Shown here in pieces: positions 1 through 8,935 of a DNA stretch of 29,346 nucleotides (the first letter of the stretch is position 1; each line of letters starts with the position of its first letter). Under the pieces are notes generated by a model, which worked only from the letters and a program-made list of their open reading frames with translations, ran no database searches and was not told the origin of the DNA. This stretch comes from Bremia lactucae (taxonomy: Eukaryota; Oomycota; Peronosporomycetes; Peronosporales; Peronosporaceae), in assembly GCF_004359215.1 (NCBI RefSeq), contig NC_090611.1:5484384-5513729 (forward strand), read 5' to 3'. The position numbers and the translations under genes are program-made.

Positions 1-1711
1 AACGGTCTATCTCCTAGGAGGTAGACCCTAAATTTAGCCAATGAATATTTCATGGCAAGGAGTTCCTTGTCATGCACTGGATAATTGCGTTCAGCTGGTT
101 GCAGCTGACGCGATTGGTAACAGACGACGCGCTCCGCGCCATCTGTATCGTATTGCATTAACGCACAGCCGATTGCGAAATCGCTGGCGTCACAGACCAC
201 ATGGAATGGTCTGTCTTGATCCGCAATCGCCAATATGGGCGATTGCATCAAGCTTTGCTTGATTCCTTCAAATGAACGCTGACAATCAGCGTTCCATAAC
301 CATTTCTCGTCTTTTTTCAAGAGACGAGAGAGATGTACTGTCATCTCTGCATAATTGCGAGAGTACTTGTGCAAGTACGCCGCCAAACCAAAGAACTTTC
401 TAAGTCCCTTGTCATCAATTGGAACTGGCCAATCGGTAATTGCCTTGATCGTTTCGGGATCAGGGCGCACGCCACGTTTACCGACGATGCACCCAAGAAG
501 TGGTATTTCGCTTGCGGCGAATATACACTTCTTGAGATTTGCATACAACTTATGCTTTCGCATAACTGTAAGAACCTGACTTACGTGAGTTTTATCAACT
601 TCCAGTCCGTCGTTCCGCCCATAACCCGGCTGTGGACGAATAAATCGTCGGAAAATATCGGAGCGAATTCTCGCACCAGTCTCAACAGATTTGTTACGCA
701 TCTGTTAAATGTTGCAGGGCGTTAATAATTCCCTGTAGTATTAGTAGCCATTCCCAGAGCATCCCACTAGGAGTGCTCACTGCTGTGTACGGGATGTCCC
801 GTTCACGCATAGGATCTGATAGAATCCATCCATCAGATCCATAGACGAAAAGATGGTTATCTTAGACATTCCATCTATGCTTACGTCTTTTCTAGGTATC
901 GGCGCTTAAGCCGACACCGTTGCAGCATTCAGTTTATTGAATGCGTGCACTATCCGCCACCCTCCTGTGGCCTTTTGCAAACAGAAGGTCGGAGAGCTAT
1001 GTGGGGAGGTTGACTCCCTTACATGGCCTGGCCCACTTTCAATCGATCGATAAAGAATATATCGATCCCACGTACTTGTTCACGGGGCAGTGGCCACTGC
1101 TTCATGACACAATACTTCGAGCCCGGTTTGAGCTCGGTCTAATGTCGAGTGCCTTTATCCTTAGGCAACTCGCATGGAATGGCTTCAGGGAATACATCCC
1201 TGAATTCAATCAATTCCTTATATAAAATGTTTGTCTTAAGTGACTCCCAGGATTGAGTAGTATATCTCTCAATCTGAGTCTTCTCATCGAATACACTTTC
1301 GGCCATCGATGAGCTGCTGAGAACTTGTTCATTCTCTGCAAAAATTACCGCTGACCGAATATCGGTTACGTATTCGTCTTCTGTGACGAGTACGCAGATC
1401 GAATTGATTCTACCACTATGCAGATCTCTCAAGAACCGTTTAGGTTCTAGAATTGGTAGTTGAGTTGTCTCCGAAATTAACTTCGGAGGCGCATACAGAT
1501 CACGAGTATAAGCGCCTACTCTTGATCCGTCATTAACCAAGACATTCAATGTCTCGGTTTCTTCCTGTGATTTATCCACAGGCTGCCGTGGGATCGATCC
1601 CTCGGGATGGTGAAGTCTAGTCAGTTCAGCATTAACTATTTGAGGAGATTTCTCCTCAAGTACGTGGGGACTTATTCCCTCAACGTCTTCCGACTGTAAT
1701 TGCGCTATCAC
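1..1711 (-). pseudogene. Reverse transcriptase / RNase H, copy A, frameshifted
   Basis: The first 190 codons (1711 down to 1139) are open and cover the protease-RT linker and the start of RT, ending near the motif EFRDVFPEAIPCELPKDKG. Below 1139 the RT fingers and palm continue in other frames: FSSMDLMDGFYQI (around 830-860), SGMLWEW (around 745), then a one-base loss in a run of C at about 716-720 that shifts the frame before the thumb. The metal-binding motif (around 640) reads F-S-D-D instead of the usual Y-x-D-D. The RNase H part runs to the window edge. All of 560-904 is identical to 27372-27716 of copy D. Family assignment is firm; activity is excluded by the frame breaks. Confidence 0.9.
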
Positions 1712-1988
1712 AGTCGGGTCCTCTACGGTCGACTCTCAACTCGACTTAGGATCATCGTGTACTCCATTTTGGACAACCGGTGGATTCCTGAAATCGTGCC
1801 CGCTAGGCGTACTATCATGTCTCAATCCACTCAACTTATTCGAATGGTGGACCTTCGGCGCTACCTGTCCATTTGCACAGCCGCCGCCAGCTGACCCCCA
1901 TAGTTTGATTCGTAATCACACTGTGATCTTTCGTAGTCGTACTAACCACCGTGCCACAAGCGAGGCCATCGCACTCACTCGTAGTACA

Positions 1989-2417
1989 TCAACACGCTTG
2001 TGGACGCTCCAAGACGTTCATCAGTTGGTCATCTGATGAACAAGTGGCAGGCATCTTTACGGATCGATGCTGCCAGCTGATCCTTGGCTCATATTTTCTG
2101 AGCCAAGGTAAACCTAGGATGACGTCAAATTTGTCATCCAAATCCAGTACGATGAAATCATCATCGTACTGTAAATCTTTTAACGTGTGGTGAAATTTCA
2201 CTACGCGTTTCATTACTGTTATCGTTGCGCCTGTCGCTAGACGCACCGTCATCCTCGTTAAACGGATGTCGCGCTCAACATATTTGAGCCTACAACCCTC
2301 TAGTGACTGGCGACAAATAAAGTTATTCGACGCTCCGCAGTCCACTAGGGCTCTAAGTGACAAATGGTTTGGTGCCGAGACACATAATGATTGTGTATCT
2401 GGAGCAACTTTCGTCAA
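1989..2417 (-). pseudogene. Retropepsin-like aspartic protease domain, copy A
   Basis: This is a 142-codon open stretch with the protease active-site neighbourhood LVDCGASNNFI at about residues 24-34, the flap-like region, and the conserved ILGLPWLRKY block near residue 100. The active-site triplet is D-C-G rather than D-T-G or D-S-G; copy D has the same D-C-G, so this is the family sequence and not a private mutation. It sits between the gag knuckle and the RT linker as expected for a Ty3/gypsy polyprotein, but is out of frame with both. The coordinates mark the open stretch and not a true start. Confidence 0.85.
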
Positions 2418-2483
2418 GATATTTGAAAATTCTATGTGGCAGGATCAGTAGGGCGTTGCGCCCCCTACTGACCCCGACCGTTT

Positions 2484-3643
2484 TTTGGTGGTCAGCCTCG
2501 TTGTTGCGATTTCGCAACAACGTCGGACCCGCGACTGTTGCCCTTTTTGGCATTTGGTCCATAAGTACATTCAGTACTCCTCGATACTGGGCGTGGGACA
2601 CTACACTCATGAGTGTAGTGCCCTAATTTTTGGCAGCGATTGCATTTCTGCAATCGCTTATTGCTCGAAAAGCGAGGTCTCTCGCTTTCGACGTAAGAGA
2701 GGTCCATGGGATCTGGACCTCCTAGCTCGTGTCGTCTTGGACGAGGAATTTTTTCATGTTGTATAAAAATTCAAACCTGTTCCGTGGTATCCGTGGACCA
2801 CGATACGATGACGAACTAGCTTGAGCCTGTCTCAAGCTAAAGTCCTCCTGTTCCGCAACGGATATTGCTTCTTCAAGCGTATCCAGTTCCAAGCAGAACA
2901 GGTGGGTCTTTACGGGACCATCCGTAAGACCTTGCATGAACACCGTAATCAACGTGTGTTCACGGACTGGGTTATTTGTAATACAACTCGCTAAGAGATG
3001 TATGTGCTGGGCATATGCGTGAACATCACGCTTGCCTTGCTTGAGATTCAGAAGCTCTGATCGAGCTCTAAACTTAGCCCTATGCGGTTCAAACGTCTGT
3101 TTGAGCCGGCCTTAAAAGCCTCTAGCGACCGAAAGACATATGGGTCGCGCAACTTAAGGCCCAATGCCCAAGTTTTGGCACGACCTGCCATATTTGATTG
3201 AGCGAATGCGACTTGCATTTGCTCGTCGATAATGTGACGCCCTTATGGCATCGTCCAACTCGACAAATCACCTTAAGAGGGAGTCTTCTTCGACTCCTCT
3301 ATACTTAGATGTATCAATCTTTAGAGTTTCGGGACGACGCGTATGCGTCATTCCAGGTACAGAGGTCTGTACCTGTTGTAACCTCAACAGTTCTGCCTGT
3401 TAAAAGCCTTGCTGATTAAAGCAAGGCTACCTTCTTCTTCGCCTCGTCAAGTTCATGTTATATGAACTTGGCGATGGCTGAATGGAGAGCATTTCTGTCC
3501 AAACCGGACAGCATGGCCAAGATGGCATCGCTACCTACGGTCGAACCCATTCGTACGACCGCACTCCTTTCTATGTCACCTAGAAAGGAGTAGCTAACAC
3601 GCGAAACGTGATGAGTATTCCCACTATCATCTGACATATCCAT
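2484..3643 (-). pseudogene. Gag with CCHC zinc knuckle, copy A, frameshifted
   Basis: The start codon at 3643 opens a 61-residue N-terminus (MDMSDDSGNTHH...) that is matched almost residue for residue by the gag start of copy D at 25297. The middle of gag is in another frame (2952-2722, with LTDGPVKTHLFCLELDTLEEAIS). The C-terminal part returns to the first frame and contains the nucleic-acid-binding knuckle C-x2-C-x4-H-x4-C (CNRCQKLGHYTHEC, 2603-2644). Gag would coat the genomic RNA in the virus-like particle. At least two frameshifts break the gene. The zinc-knuckle half is missing from copy D, so this copy is the better reference for the family. Confidence 0.88.
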
Positions 3644-3681
3644 GTTAGATGAAGGAGATTTGGTCCTTGGACGGTCTACAA

Positions 3682-3690
3682 GTGCTACCA
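3682..3690 (-). other. Primer binding site of copy A
   Basis: The minus strand reads TGGTAGCAC two bases after the LTR ends in CA. The same nine bases at the same two-base spacing follow the 5' LTRs of B, C and D. The complement GTGCTACCA would be a tRNA 3' end, close to initiator-Met tRNA, but the match does not extend further. Confidence 0.7.
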
Positions 3691-3692
3691 GG

Positions 3693-4133
3693 TGTGACGG
3701 GGCACTACGACTTGTACTGCTTCAGTACAAGTCCAATTCGCACTGTTCTGTTGCGAGTGGTGCCTTACGTCACTTCACGTACACTAGTACGTGCAGAGGA
3801 AGACTACTCTTTAAGACAACTACCTCAAAGAGGGTTAAATAAAAACTTTATTAATATAATTAAGTTTCTTCTTCTTTCTATCTGTTAATGCCAACTTAGT
3901 TATAAACTAGTACTAAACATGCAATTGAAATCTATTCTATCTATCTCTTATTGTTTACGTTTACAGCTGATTAGTCTGCGGGAATATATATAACGGCTAA
4001 TACCTATTTATGGCAAAAATTTCCGAGCATTACTATATAAAGTAATGTTCTCCAAATATTATCTACCTTTTAGATATATATATTAATTAACAACTTTTAG
4101 TGTTAATTTCATGTAACGATACACCCCGTTACA
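3693..4133 (-). repeat. 5' LTR of copy A (441 bp)
   Basis: On the minus strand the LTR starts TGTAACGGGGTG and ends in CCCCGTCACA, so its termini form an inverted repeat of about ten bases. It is followed by the two-base spacer and the primer binding site. It is clearly homologous to the copy D LTR (24827-25256), with many differences in the AT-rich middle. It contains an 11-bp perfect hairpin with a three-base loop (3709-3733) and a stem around the CACGTAC/GTACGTG motif near 3778-3795. Confidence 0.9.
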
Positions 4134-4137
4134 GTTT

Positions 4138-4325
4138 GCCTATATCGGTTCCCAGATGCATTTGGAGGGGGGGGGTCTATAGACGATTGTAAGGGAATTA
4201 CGGATGATTTTTGGATGCAGTGGAATGACCATACAATGAAAATATTTTATATGACGTCTTTATTCAATACAGACGGGGAGGGTGTGTGGCTGTAACAAAG
4301 AGGGGGGGGGTCTATACCGGTCCCC
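4138..4325 (-). repeat. About 190-bp TATAG/CACACCCC repeat module, copy 1
   Basis: On the minus strand this segment starts GGACCGGTATAGACC and ends GGGAACCGATATAGG. Inside are a second unit with AGCCACACACCCTCC followed by CGTCTG, and a third with TATAG followed by a run of nine C. The same four units occur in the same order and at similar spacing at 10304-10500 on the plus strand. It lies between the start of the element B 3' LTR and the start of the copy A LTR. Two runs of nine G on the plus strand, each followed by TCTATA, are part of it. Its nature is unknown; it could be a small transposon, a satellite remnant or a regulatory block. Confidence 0.6.
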
Positions 4326-4433
4326 TAAAAGTATATCAAGTATAATTAGTTAGTGATACTAGTTTTGTACTTCTTTATTTTATTTCTTCTTATAAGAAAT
4401 ATTATATATGCATCACGACACCCCGTTACATCA
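4326..4433 (-). repeat. Truncated 3' LTR of element B
   Basis: The minus strand starts TGTAACGGGGTGTCGTG and continues with the TTATAAGAAGAAAT and AAGAAGTACAA motifs shared with the LTR fragments at 17946-18283 and 18440-18626. Only about the first 108 bases are present; the 190-bp repeat module and the copy A LTR follow. Its position downstream of the B chromodomain makes it the 3' LTR of B. Confidence 0.65.
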
Positions 4434-4502
4434 TCCTTAAAAAAACAGTCACTATAGTGGCTGATGTAGAATGACAGAGAGTACTATTGTTTTTTTTTTC
4501 TC

Positions 4503-5024
4503 TTTAAATTAGCACTTGTTGATTTTATTCATGTCCAACCCTCTATTGTATCGAAACCCGTGCGCGTAGCCTGTGAAGCCGCAAAGCTGGGAGCTGCACG
4601 GCTCAGTGTAGTCAGCAGGTATACTGTGGGGAGTTCATCACATCATACTCCAGTTATAGGGGGCTGGTACGAGTTGACGTCATCGCCTGACTTGGTGGCA
4701 ATTGTTAAGACCTCCGAATCACCCGGGGCGGCAACCAAAGAGGTGATGACGAAGTTGTTTGACTTCTCGTCAGACCCTTTCGGTACGGAGTCGTCTTATG
4801 ATGACTCCGTGGACGGTGATAATTCTGGTGATGTCAGAATGCATCACCAGGAACGAAGTGGTCGTGAAGATCACTTCGGTAAGCCTACTACTGGTGGTGC
4901 TAGTATGTATCACAAGGGACGGAGTGATCCTAAAGATCACTCCGAAAGTAATGTTAGTGTGAGCGTTACAATAAACCAACGGGAGAGAGACTGCAATGCT
5001 TTGCGGTTCGCTCCCGAAAAATAA
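4503..5024 (+). pseudogene. Open frame antisense to element B, function unknown
   Basis: The plus strand is open in one frame from the T-run at about 4491 to the stop at 5022. The stretch after 4560 is 154 codons with no ATG at its head (GTG at 4560), so a true start is not visible. The T-rich tract ending TTAG at 4512 resembles a 3' splice site. The predicted protein is acidic in the middle (YDDSVDGDNSGD), then has two similar units, MHHQERSGREDHFG and MYHKGRSDPKDHSE. I do not recognise the family. It lies between the chromodomain and 3' LTR of B on the opposite strand, the same relative place as the plus-strand frame at 11603-12318 in element C. It may be a captured or accessory gene, or a chance frame. 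Confidence 0.35.
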
Positions 5025-5066
5025 CCCGGGTTGCCCTCTTCGGGCAACATAACTCGTTGGTCTGGT

Positions 5067-5207
5067 ATGTCCAACGACCGCTACAAATTTCCGTTATTAG
5101 ACTCATCCAGGCTTAACAAGCCGTGCAAAGAATGTCACTCCTTTGTACCAAGCTTGGGAAGTATTTGTACGGAATGTTCAAAGCCTAGGTCGCGAGGCCT
5201 GGCTTGA
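5067..5207 (+). CDS. 46-residue ORF with CxxC...CxxC zinc-ribbon-like pattern
   Basis: ATG at 5067 to TGA at 5205. The protein contains C-K-E-C, thirteen intervening residues, then C-T-E-C, a spacing compatible with a small zinc ribbon. It starts 43 bases after the stop of the 4503-5024 frame. Beyond the stop, a neighbouring frame (WLDKLDAFGDRFEDG) looks protein-like, which would fit a frameshifted longer gene. No homologue is recognised. It could be the C-terminal part of the preceding antisense gene or a chance frame in hairpin-rich DNA. Confidence 0.25.
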   Translation: MSNDRYKFPLLDSSRLNKPCKECHSFVPSLGSICTECSKPRSRGLA

Positions 5208-5354
5208 CAAACTGGATGCTTTCGGTGACCGGTTCGAAGACGGACCGTAGTCGGTGCGCGCTACAAGCTGCACCGTTTATTTAAAAAGTCAGGGTTACCT
5301 TTCCTCTCGTGTCGAGGACCCATTTCCCTGCTGCTTTAAGGGAGGCAAACTCCC

Positions 5355-5642
5355 TTAAGAACCCTCATTGGAGGACGCGCATCTATTGTAAGATGCGCGA
5401 AGGGATTTAAAATCTTTAATTTTTTTACAAGCGCGGGAACCGCTCGTTCTCTGGTGGAACCTCTGTGGAAGAGAATGGATTTCATCGTACTGTCGAAGGA
5501 ACCCCGGGATTTCCATCATTAGTTGGGACGAGGTTCTCACTATCATGCGAGGGTGGATACCCTCGCCAACAAACGAGATAACTCGTTTGAATACCCTTCA
5601 CATCACAATGGTTCAAAAAGCGTTTAACTAGATAACGCTTCT
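5355..5642 (-). pseudogene. Chromodomain at the end of element B pol, frameshifted
   Basis: On the minus strand 5642-5531 reads EKRYLVKRFLNHCDVKG, then YLVCWRGYPPSHDSENLV, the pattern of a chromovirus chromodomain (hydrophobic strand, basic loop, YLVkWrGY, then a D-S-x-E element). The tryptophan expected between S and E is absent. A second frame continues with IPGFLRQYDEIHSLPQR (5546-5355), the usual sequence after the domain, so a frameshift lies near 5540. Such domains bind methylated histone tails or related heterochromatin marks and bias integration. Several perfect 7-9 bp hairpins fall in this stretch. Confidence 0.7.
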
Positions 5643-6035
5643 CACTACTCATATCCGTCAGAAAATGCGAAGGAGAAGGAGAAATCGGGTTCCCCTCATT
5701 TGCCGAACCTGATCATCACCGTCACTTGTATCACGTCCTCCCATTATTAGATGAAGACGTTGATCACAAACGATCTGTTTTTTTCGTCGCTAACTCGCGA
5801 TGGCGGTCGACGGTGTTTCTCGTGATTAGTTGCAACACCGTGAGCATTTGCGTTTGATCAACTGGCGCACGAATGGACACATCAGTCCCTCCATAGCTGG
5901 AGATGGCTCGTCAGGAGATTTCATCCTTGAAGGATATAGTGGATCGTCTGGGTCATGAGATTCAGACTTTTTTTCGAGGCTATCATGCTTTGGCTAGGCC
6001 TTGGCGGATGCCTTAGACCGTGCCGGGGCGATCCG

Positions 6036-6403
6036 GATCGGAAGAAGCCTCGTATTAATTAATGCCTCGTAGGATGCCTACGCATCCTACGAGGCAGCTC
6101 GATTGTGTACGCATTGTCTTGACTGTGCAGTCAGTACACGAAACGGGCCGATATACTTGGGCAGTAATCTATAACTGCCCACGTTCGTCACTACATATTT
6201 TGGTAGGTTTACGTAGACTGTAGGACTAACTCGTTAACATTAAAATAAAAGAATGTTTGCTCTTCTATTTTTGTCAGAGTTCCGTTCTGTCGGTCCACCG
6301 CATCAGCGATGGAATCTTTCGCGAAAGTACCACTGCTTACGAGCCAGCAGGAACTCAGCTGCTGACTCGATTTATTTTTGTCTTTAGTGCGACTGGAGCA
6401 CAC
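6036..6403 (-). pseudogene. Integrase C-terminal tail, second copy, element B
   Basis: The minus strand from 6403 has a lead-in (VDRQNGTLTKIEEQ, FNVNELVLQST) followed in a shifted frame by NLPKYVVTNVGSYRLLPKYIGPFRVL-type sequence to about 6100. This is the small barrel-like region after the Ty3/gypsy integrase core. It repeats sequence present again at 6600-6790: both carry the GGGCAGT/GGGTAGTAG hairpin and GTGTACGCATTG. A perfect 14-bp stem with a CTAC loop spans 6064-6095. It is non-functional as read. Confidence 0.65.
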
Positions 6404-6424
6404 TGCGAAGATGTCAGTCTCCCA

Positions 6425-6785
6425 TTAGTGCCTATCATGCTGTTCGCGATGAGCTGTCGTCAGCTCATCGTGGTTTCGAGGATATTCGGAGCCGGCATGA
6501 GAAACTTCAGGTTCAATATGAGAACCTGGTTCGCGATCACAAGAATCTTTCGGGGATTCTTGAAAAGGGTGGTCAAATCCGTCATCGGAAGAAGCCGCGT
6601 ACTGATGGTACGGGCGGAGCCGACCAACATAAAACGTAGGACGCGTTCGCATCCTACGTGGCAATTATATTGTGTACGCATTGCCTCTGCGATGCAGTAC
6701 ACGGAAATGACCAATGAACTTGGGTAGTAGTTTACTGCTACCCACATTAGTGACTAATCGCTTAGGTAAGGTAGCACTAAACACA
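6425..6785 (-). pseudogene. Integrase C-terminal tail, first copy, element B
   Basis: The minus strand reads LPKRLVTNVGSSKLLPKFIG, HFRVLHRRGNAYTI, a stop, then RRMRTRPTFYVGRLRPYHQY and a polar linker to 6425. The PTFYVGRLRPY block is a reliable marker of the region after the Ty3/gypsy integrase core. Just upstream (higher coordinate) the sequence passes directly from the start of the core (DILVF) into this tail, so the D...D-x35-E core is deleted, with the junction near 6785-6795. Confidence 0.72.
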
Positions 6786-7230
6786 AGAATATCAATATTC
6801 TTGCGACCGTCTCCAGAAAGTTCGAGACGAAGTCCATAGATACGGACTGCCAACACTCTGCCGAAACAGGCAGAGGTTGTAACGTAGCACGGGATGAAGC
6901 ACAGGGCTTCACCCGTTGACAAACTTCGCAAGCACGTATGTACTTGCAGAACAACTCATACTAGTGTGGCCAGTAGAAGTCTGCGATTTATCGTGAAATA
7001 GGTCTTTTCACGTCCACAATGACCACTTATTGTTGAACCATGGCACTTATATATGATGTGTAAGTGAAAATCATAATGGGTGGGGGTGACGGCACGAGAT
7101 GTGTTACCAGCATTGGCTGTGTTATACAGTAAGCAACTGCGCGTTTGTACCGATCTGCTGAGATCGATACAATTTCGACAATTCTTTTAAGGGTTGTCGT
7201 GATGGATTTCGAAGGTGACTTATCAAACCT
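6785..7230 (-). pseudogene. Integrase zinc region and first core residues, element B
   Basis: At 6954-6830 the minus strand gives FCKYIRACEVCQRVKPCASS, then SAECWQSVSMDFVSNF: the C-x2-C end of the HHCC zinc domain and the first catalytic aspartate (MDF) of the integrase core. The second aspartate and the glutamate are missing, so the core is gone. 6955-7230 is the degenerate link to RNase H. Confidence 0.7.
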
Positions 7231-8260
7231 TATAGAGCCTTATATATCTTTTTAATAGGCTCTTTCATCGTCGTCAAGTAATGTTGACGATAGAACACTT
7301 TTGTTGCAATAGTGGGATCATGCTCAATGTTGATTTGCGTGGCCGGCGCGAAACCGGGCCGGCTCGAAAGGGCATCTGCGACGACATTAAGTCGTCCTGG
7401 CTTCAATTCACCAAGAATGTATACTTCGCGAAGAAAGACAACCACCTCGCCATTCTATGCGAGAGGTGTGGACTGTTTAAGGCCGTGCGTAAATATGCAT
7501 TGTCCGTGTAACCAATGAACGGTCTATTTCCTAAGAGACCCTATACTGATCCAATGCATATTTCGTGGCAAGGATTTTCTTGTCATGCACAGAATAGTTG
7601 CGTTCAGCTGGTTGAAGCTGACGCGATTTATAACAGACGACGCGCTCTGCACCGTCTGTGTCGTATTATATAAGCGCACAGCCGACTGCAAAATCGCTGG
7701 CGTCACAGATCACATTAGATGGTTTGCCTTGCAAGCTTCGCTTGATACCCTCAAAGGAACGCTGACAATCAGCGTTCCATGACCACTTTACCTTTTCTTC
7801 AACAACAAAAAAGATGTACTGTCATTTCGGCAAAATCGCATGTGTACTTGCGCAGGTACAACAATAACCCGAGGAACTTTCGAAGTCTCTTCACATCGAC
7901 TGGCACAGGCCAGTCGGTGATCGCCTTGATCTTTTCCGGATCAGGGCGTACACCGTATTTACCCACGATGCACGTAAAATGTTCAATCCGAGTGTTCTCA
8001 TCGAGGACACTTTCATCCATCGATGAGCTAGTAAGAATCTGCTCGTTCTTAGAAAACACTACTGTCGATCAAGTATCGACCACGTACTTGTCAGCTGTGA
8101 CATGTACGCAGATCTACTTGACTTTGCAAACCACGTAGAACCGTTTCGGTTCTAGCGTTGACAATTGAGTTATCTTCGAAGTTAACTTCGGAGGCGCTAT
8201 CAGATCAAGTGCATAAGCGCCAACACTTGATCCATTGTTTACTAAGCCATTGAATGTCTC
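7230..8260 (-). pseudogene. RT C-terminus and RNase H with internal RT deletion, element B
   Basis: In the 8059-7799 frame the protease-RT linker (SSSMDESVLDENTRIEHF) runs directly into CIVGKYGVRPDPEKIKAITDWPVPVDVKRLRKFLG. The first half of RT, with the fingers and catalytic palm, has been lost at about 7975; compare 26960-27800 of copy D, where both parts are present and far apart. RNase H continues in broken frames (7706-7524) and ends with ELKPGRLNVVADALSSRPGF (7230-7445), the RNase H C-terminus and connection. It cannot make a reverse transcriptase. Confidence 0.8.
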
Positions 8261-8472
8261 AGTTTCCTATTCAAAACTTTTTTTCCAATGTACCTGAAAT
8301 CCTTTGACCACAGATTTCTGGGATTCTTATTCCCGCAGATTATTGGAGGCTTATACCATCAAGTTTTGCCTCGAACTGTGGTTGCGCAACTATAGTAAGA
8401 TCCTCTACGATCGACTCTCCAGTCGATCTAGGACTTTCGCACTGTCACTTATAGACAGACATTTCGATTTTT

Positions 8473-8935
8473 TTAGATGTTGCTTCCGAAGCAAGCATTC
8501 TTGGTTTTATCACTTAAATTATTCGAGTGGTAGAACAGCCATCGGGATCTAACTTTATAGTGTGATGGGTTGTCACTGAGGTATTGTGCAGTCGTGTAAA
8601 CGGTCAAATCACAAGTGAGGTCATCGCACTCACTCGTAGGACATCCACACACTCGTGGTCGCTCCAAAACGCTCATCAGATGACCATCTGATGAAAGAGA
8701 GTCACGGCTTGGTGCTGCCAGCTTATGCATGGATCGTACTTTCTGAGCCATGGTAGTCCAAGGATGACATCAAATTTGTTATTCAAATCGAGTACGATGA
8801 AATCATTATCGTAATTTTTACCCTATAACGTGCATTATATACTAACAACGTTTCTTACTGTTACATACTGTAACAGATGCACTTGTTGCTAGGTGCACTG
8901 TCATTTCGTTAGAGGTATATCGCGCTCAATGAATT
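8473..8935 (-). pseudogene. Protease remnant lacking the active site, element B
   Basis: The minus strand contains the flap and C-terminal part of the protease (NDFIVLDLNNKFDVILGLPW around 8760-8815, then 8751-8473) in two frames. The D-C-G active-site segment present in copies A and D is absent: gag sequence joins the protease middle at about 8935, so the gag knuckle and the protease N-terminus were removed in one deletion. Confidence 0.65.

Larger units (their letters stand above)
1..4133 (-). mobile_element. Ty3/gypsy retrotransposon copy A, 5' part, cut by window edge
   Basis: Read on the minus strand the order is LTR (3693-4133), primer binding site, gag with a CCHC knuckle, aspartic protease, protease-RT linker, reverse transcriptase and part of RNase H, which is the Ty3/gypsy order. 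The element runs off the left edge inside RNase H, so integrase and the 3' LTR are not seen. Gag, protease and RT pieces lie in different frames and carry stops and frameshifts, so this copy is dead. It is the same family as copy D at 24827-29346, which lies in the opposite orientation; by eye most of the shared sequence is roughly 85-93% identical, except for one 345-bp tract with no differences. Confidence 0.93.

Noticed and set aside
4301..4310. G-runs as a possible telomeric or quadruplex signal
   Set aside because: There are only two nine-base runs, both inside the 190-bp repeat module, with no telomere-like repetition.
5336..6182. Closely spaced palindromes as a possible CRISPR or tRNA cluster
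   Set aside because: The stems differ in sequence, there is no constant repeat unit, and no cloverleaf or A/B box pattern was found; the context is a eukaryotic retroelement.
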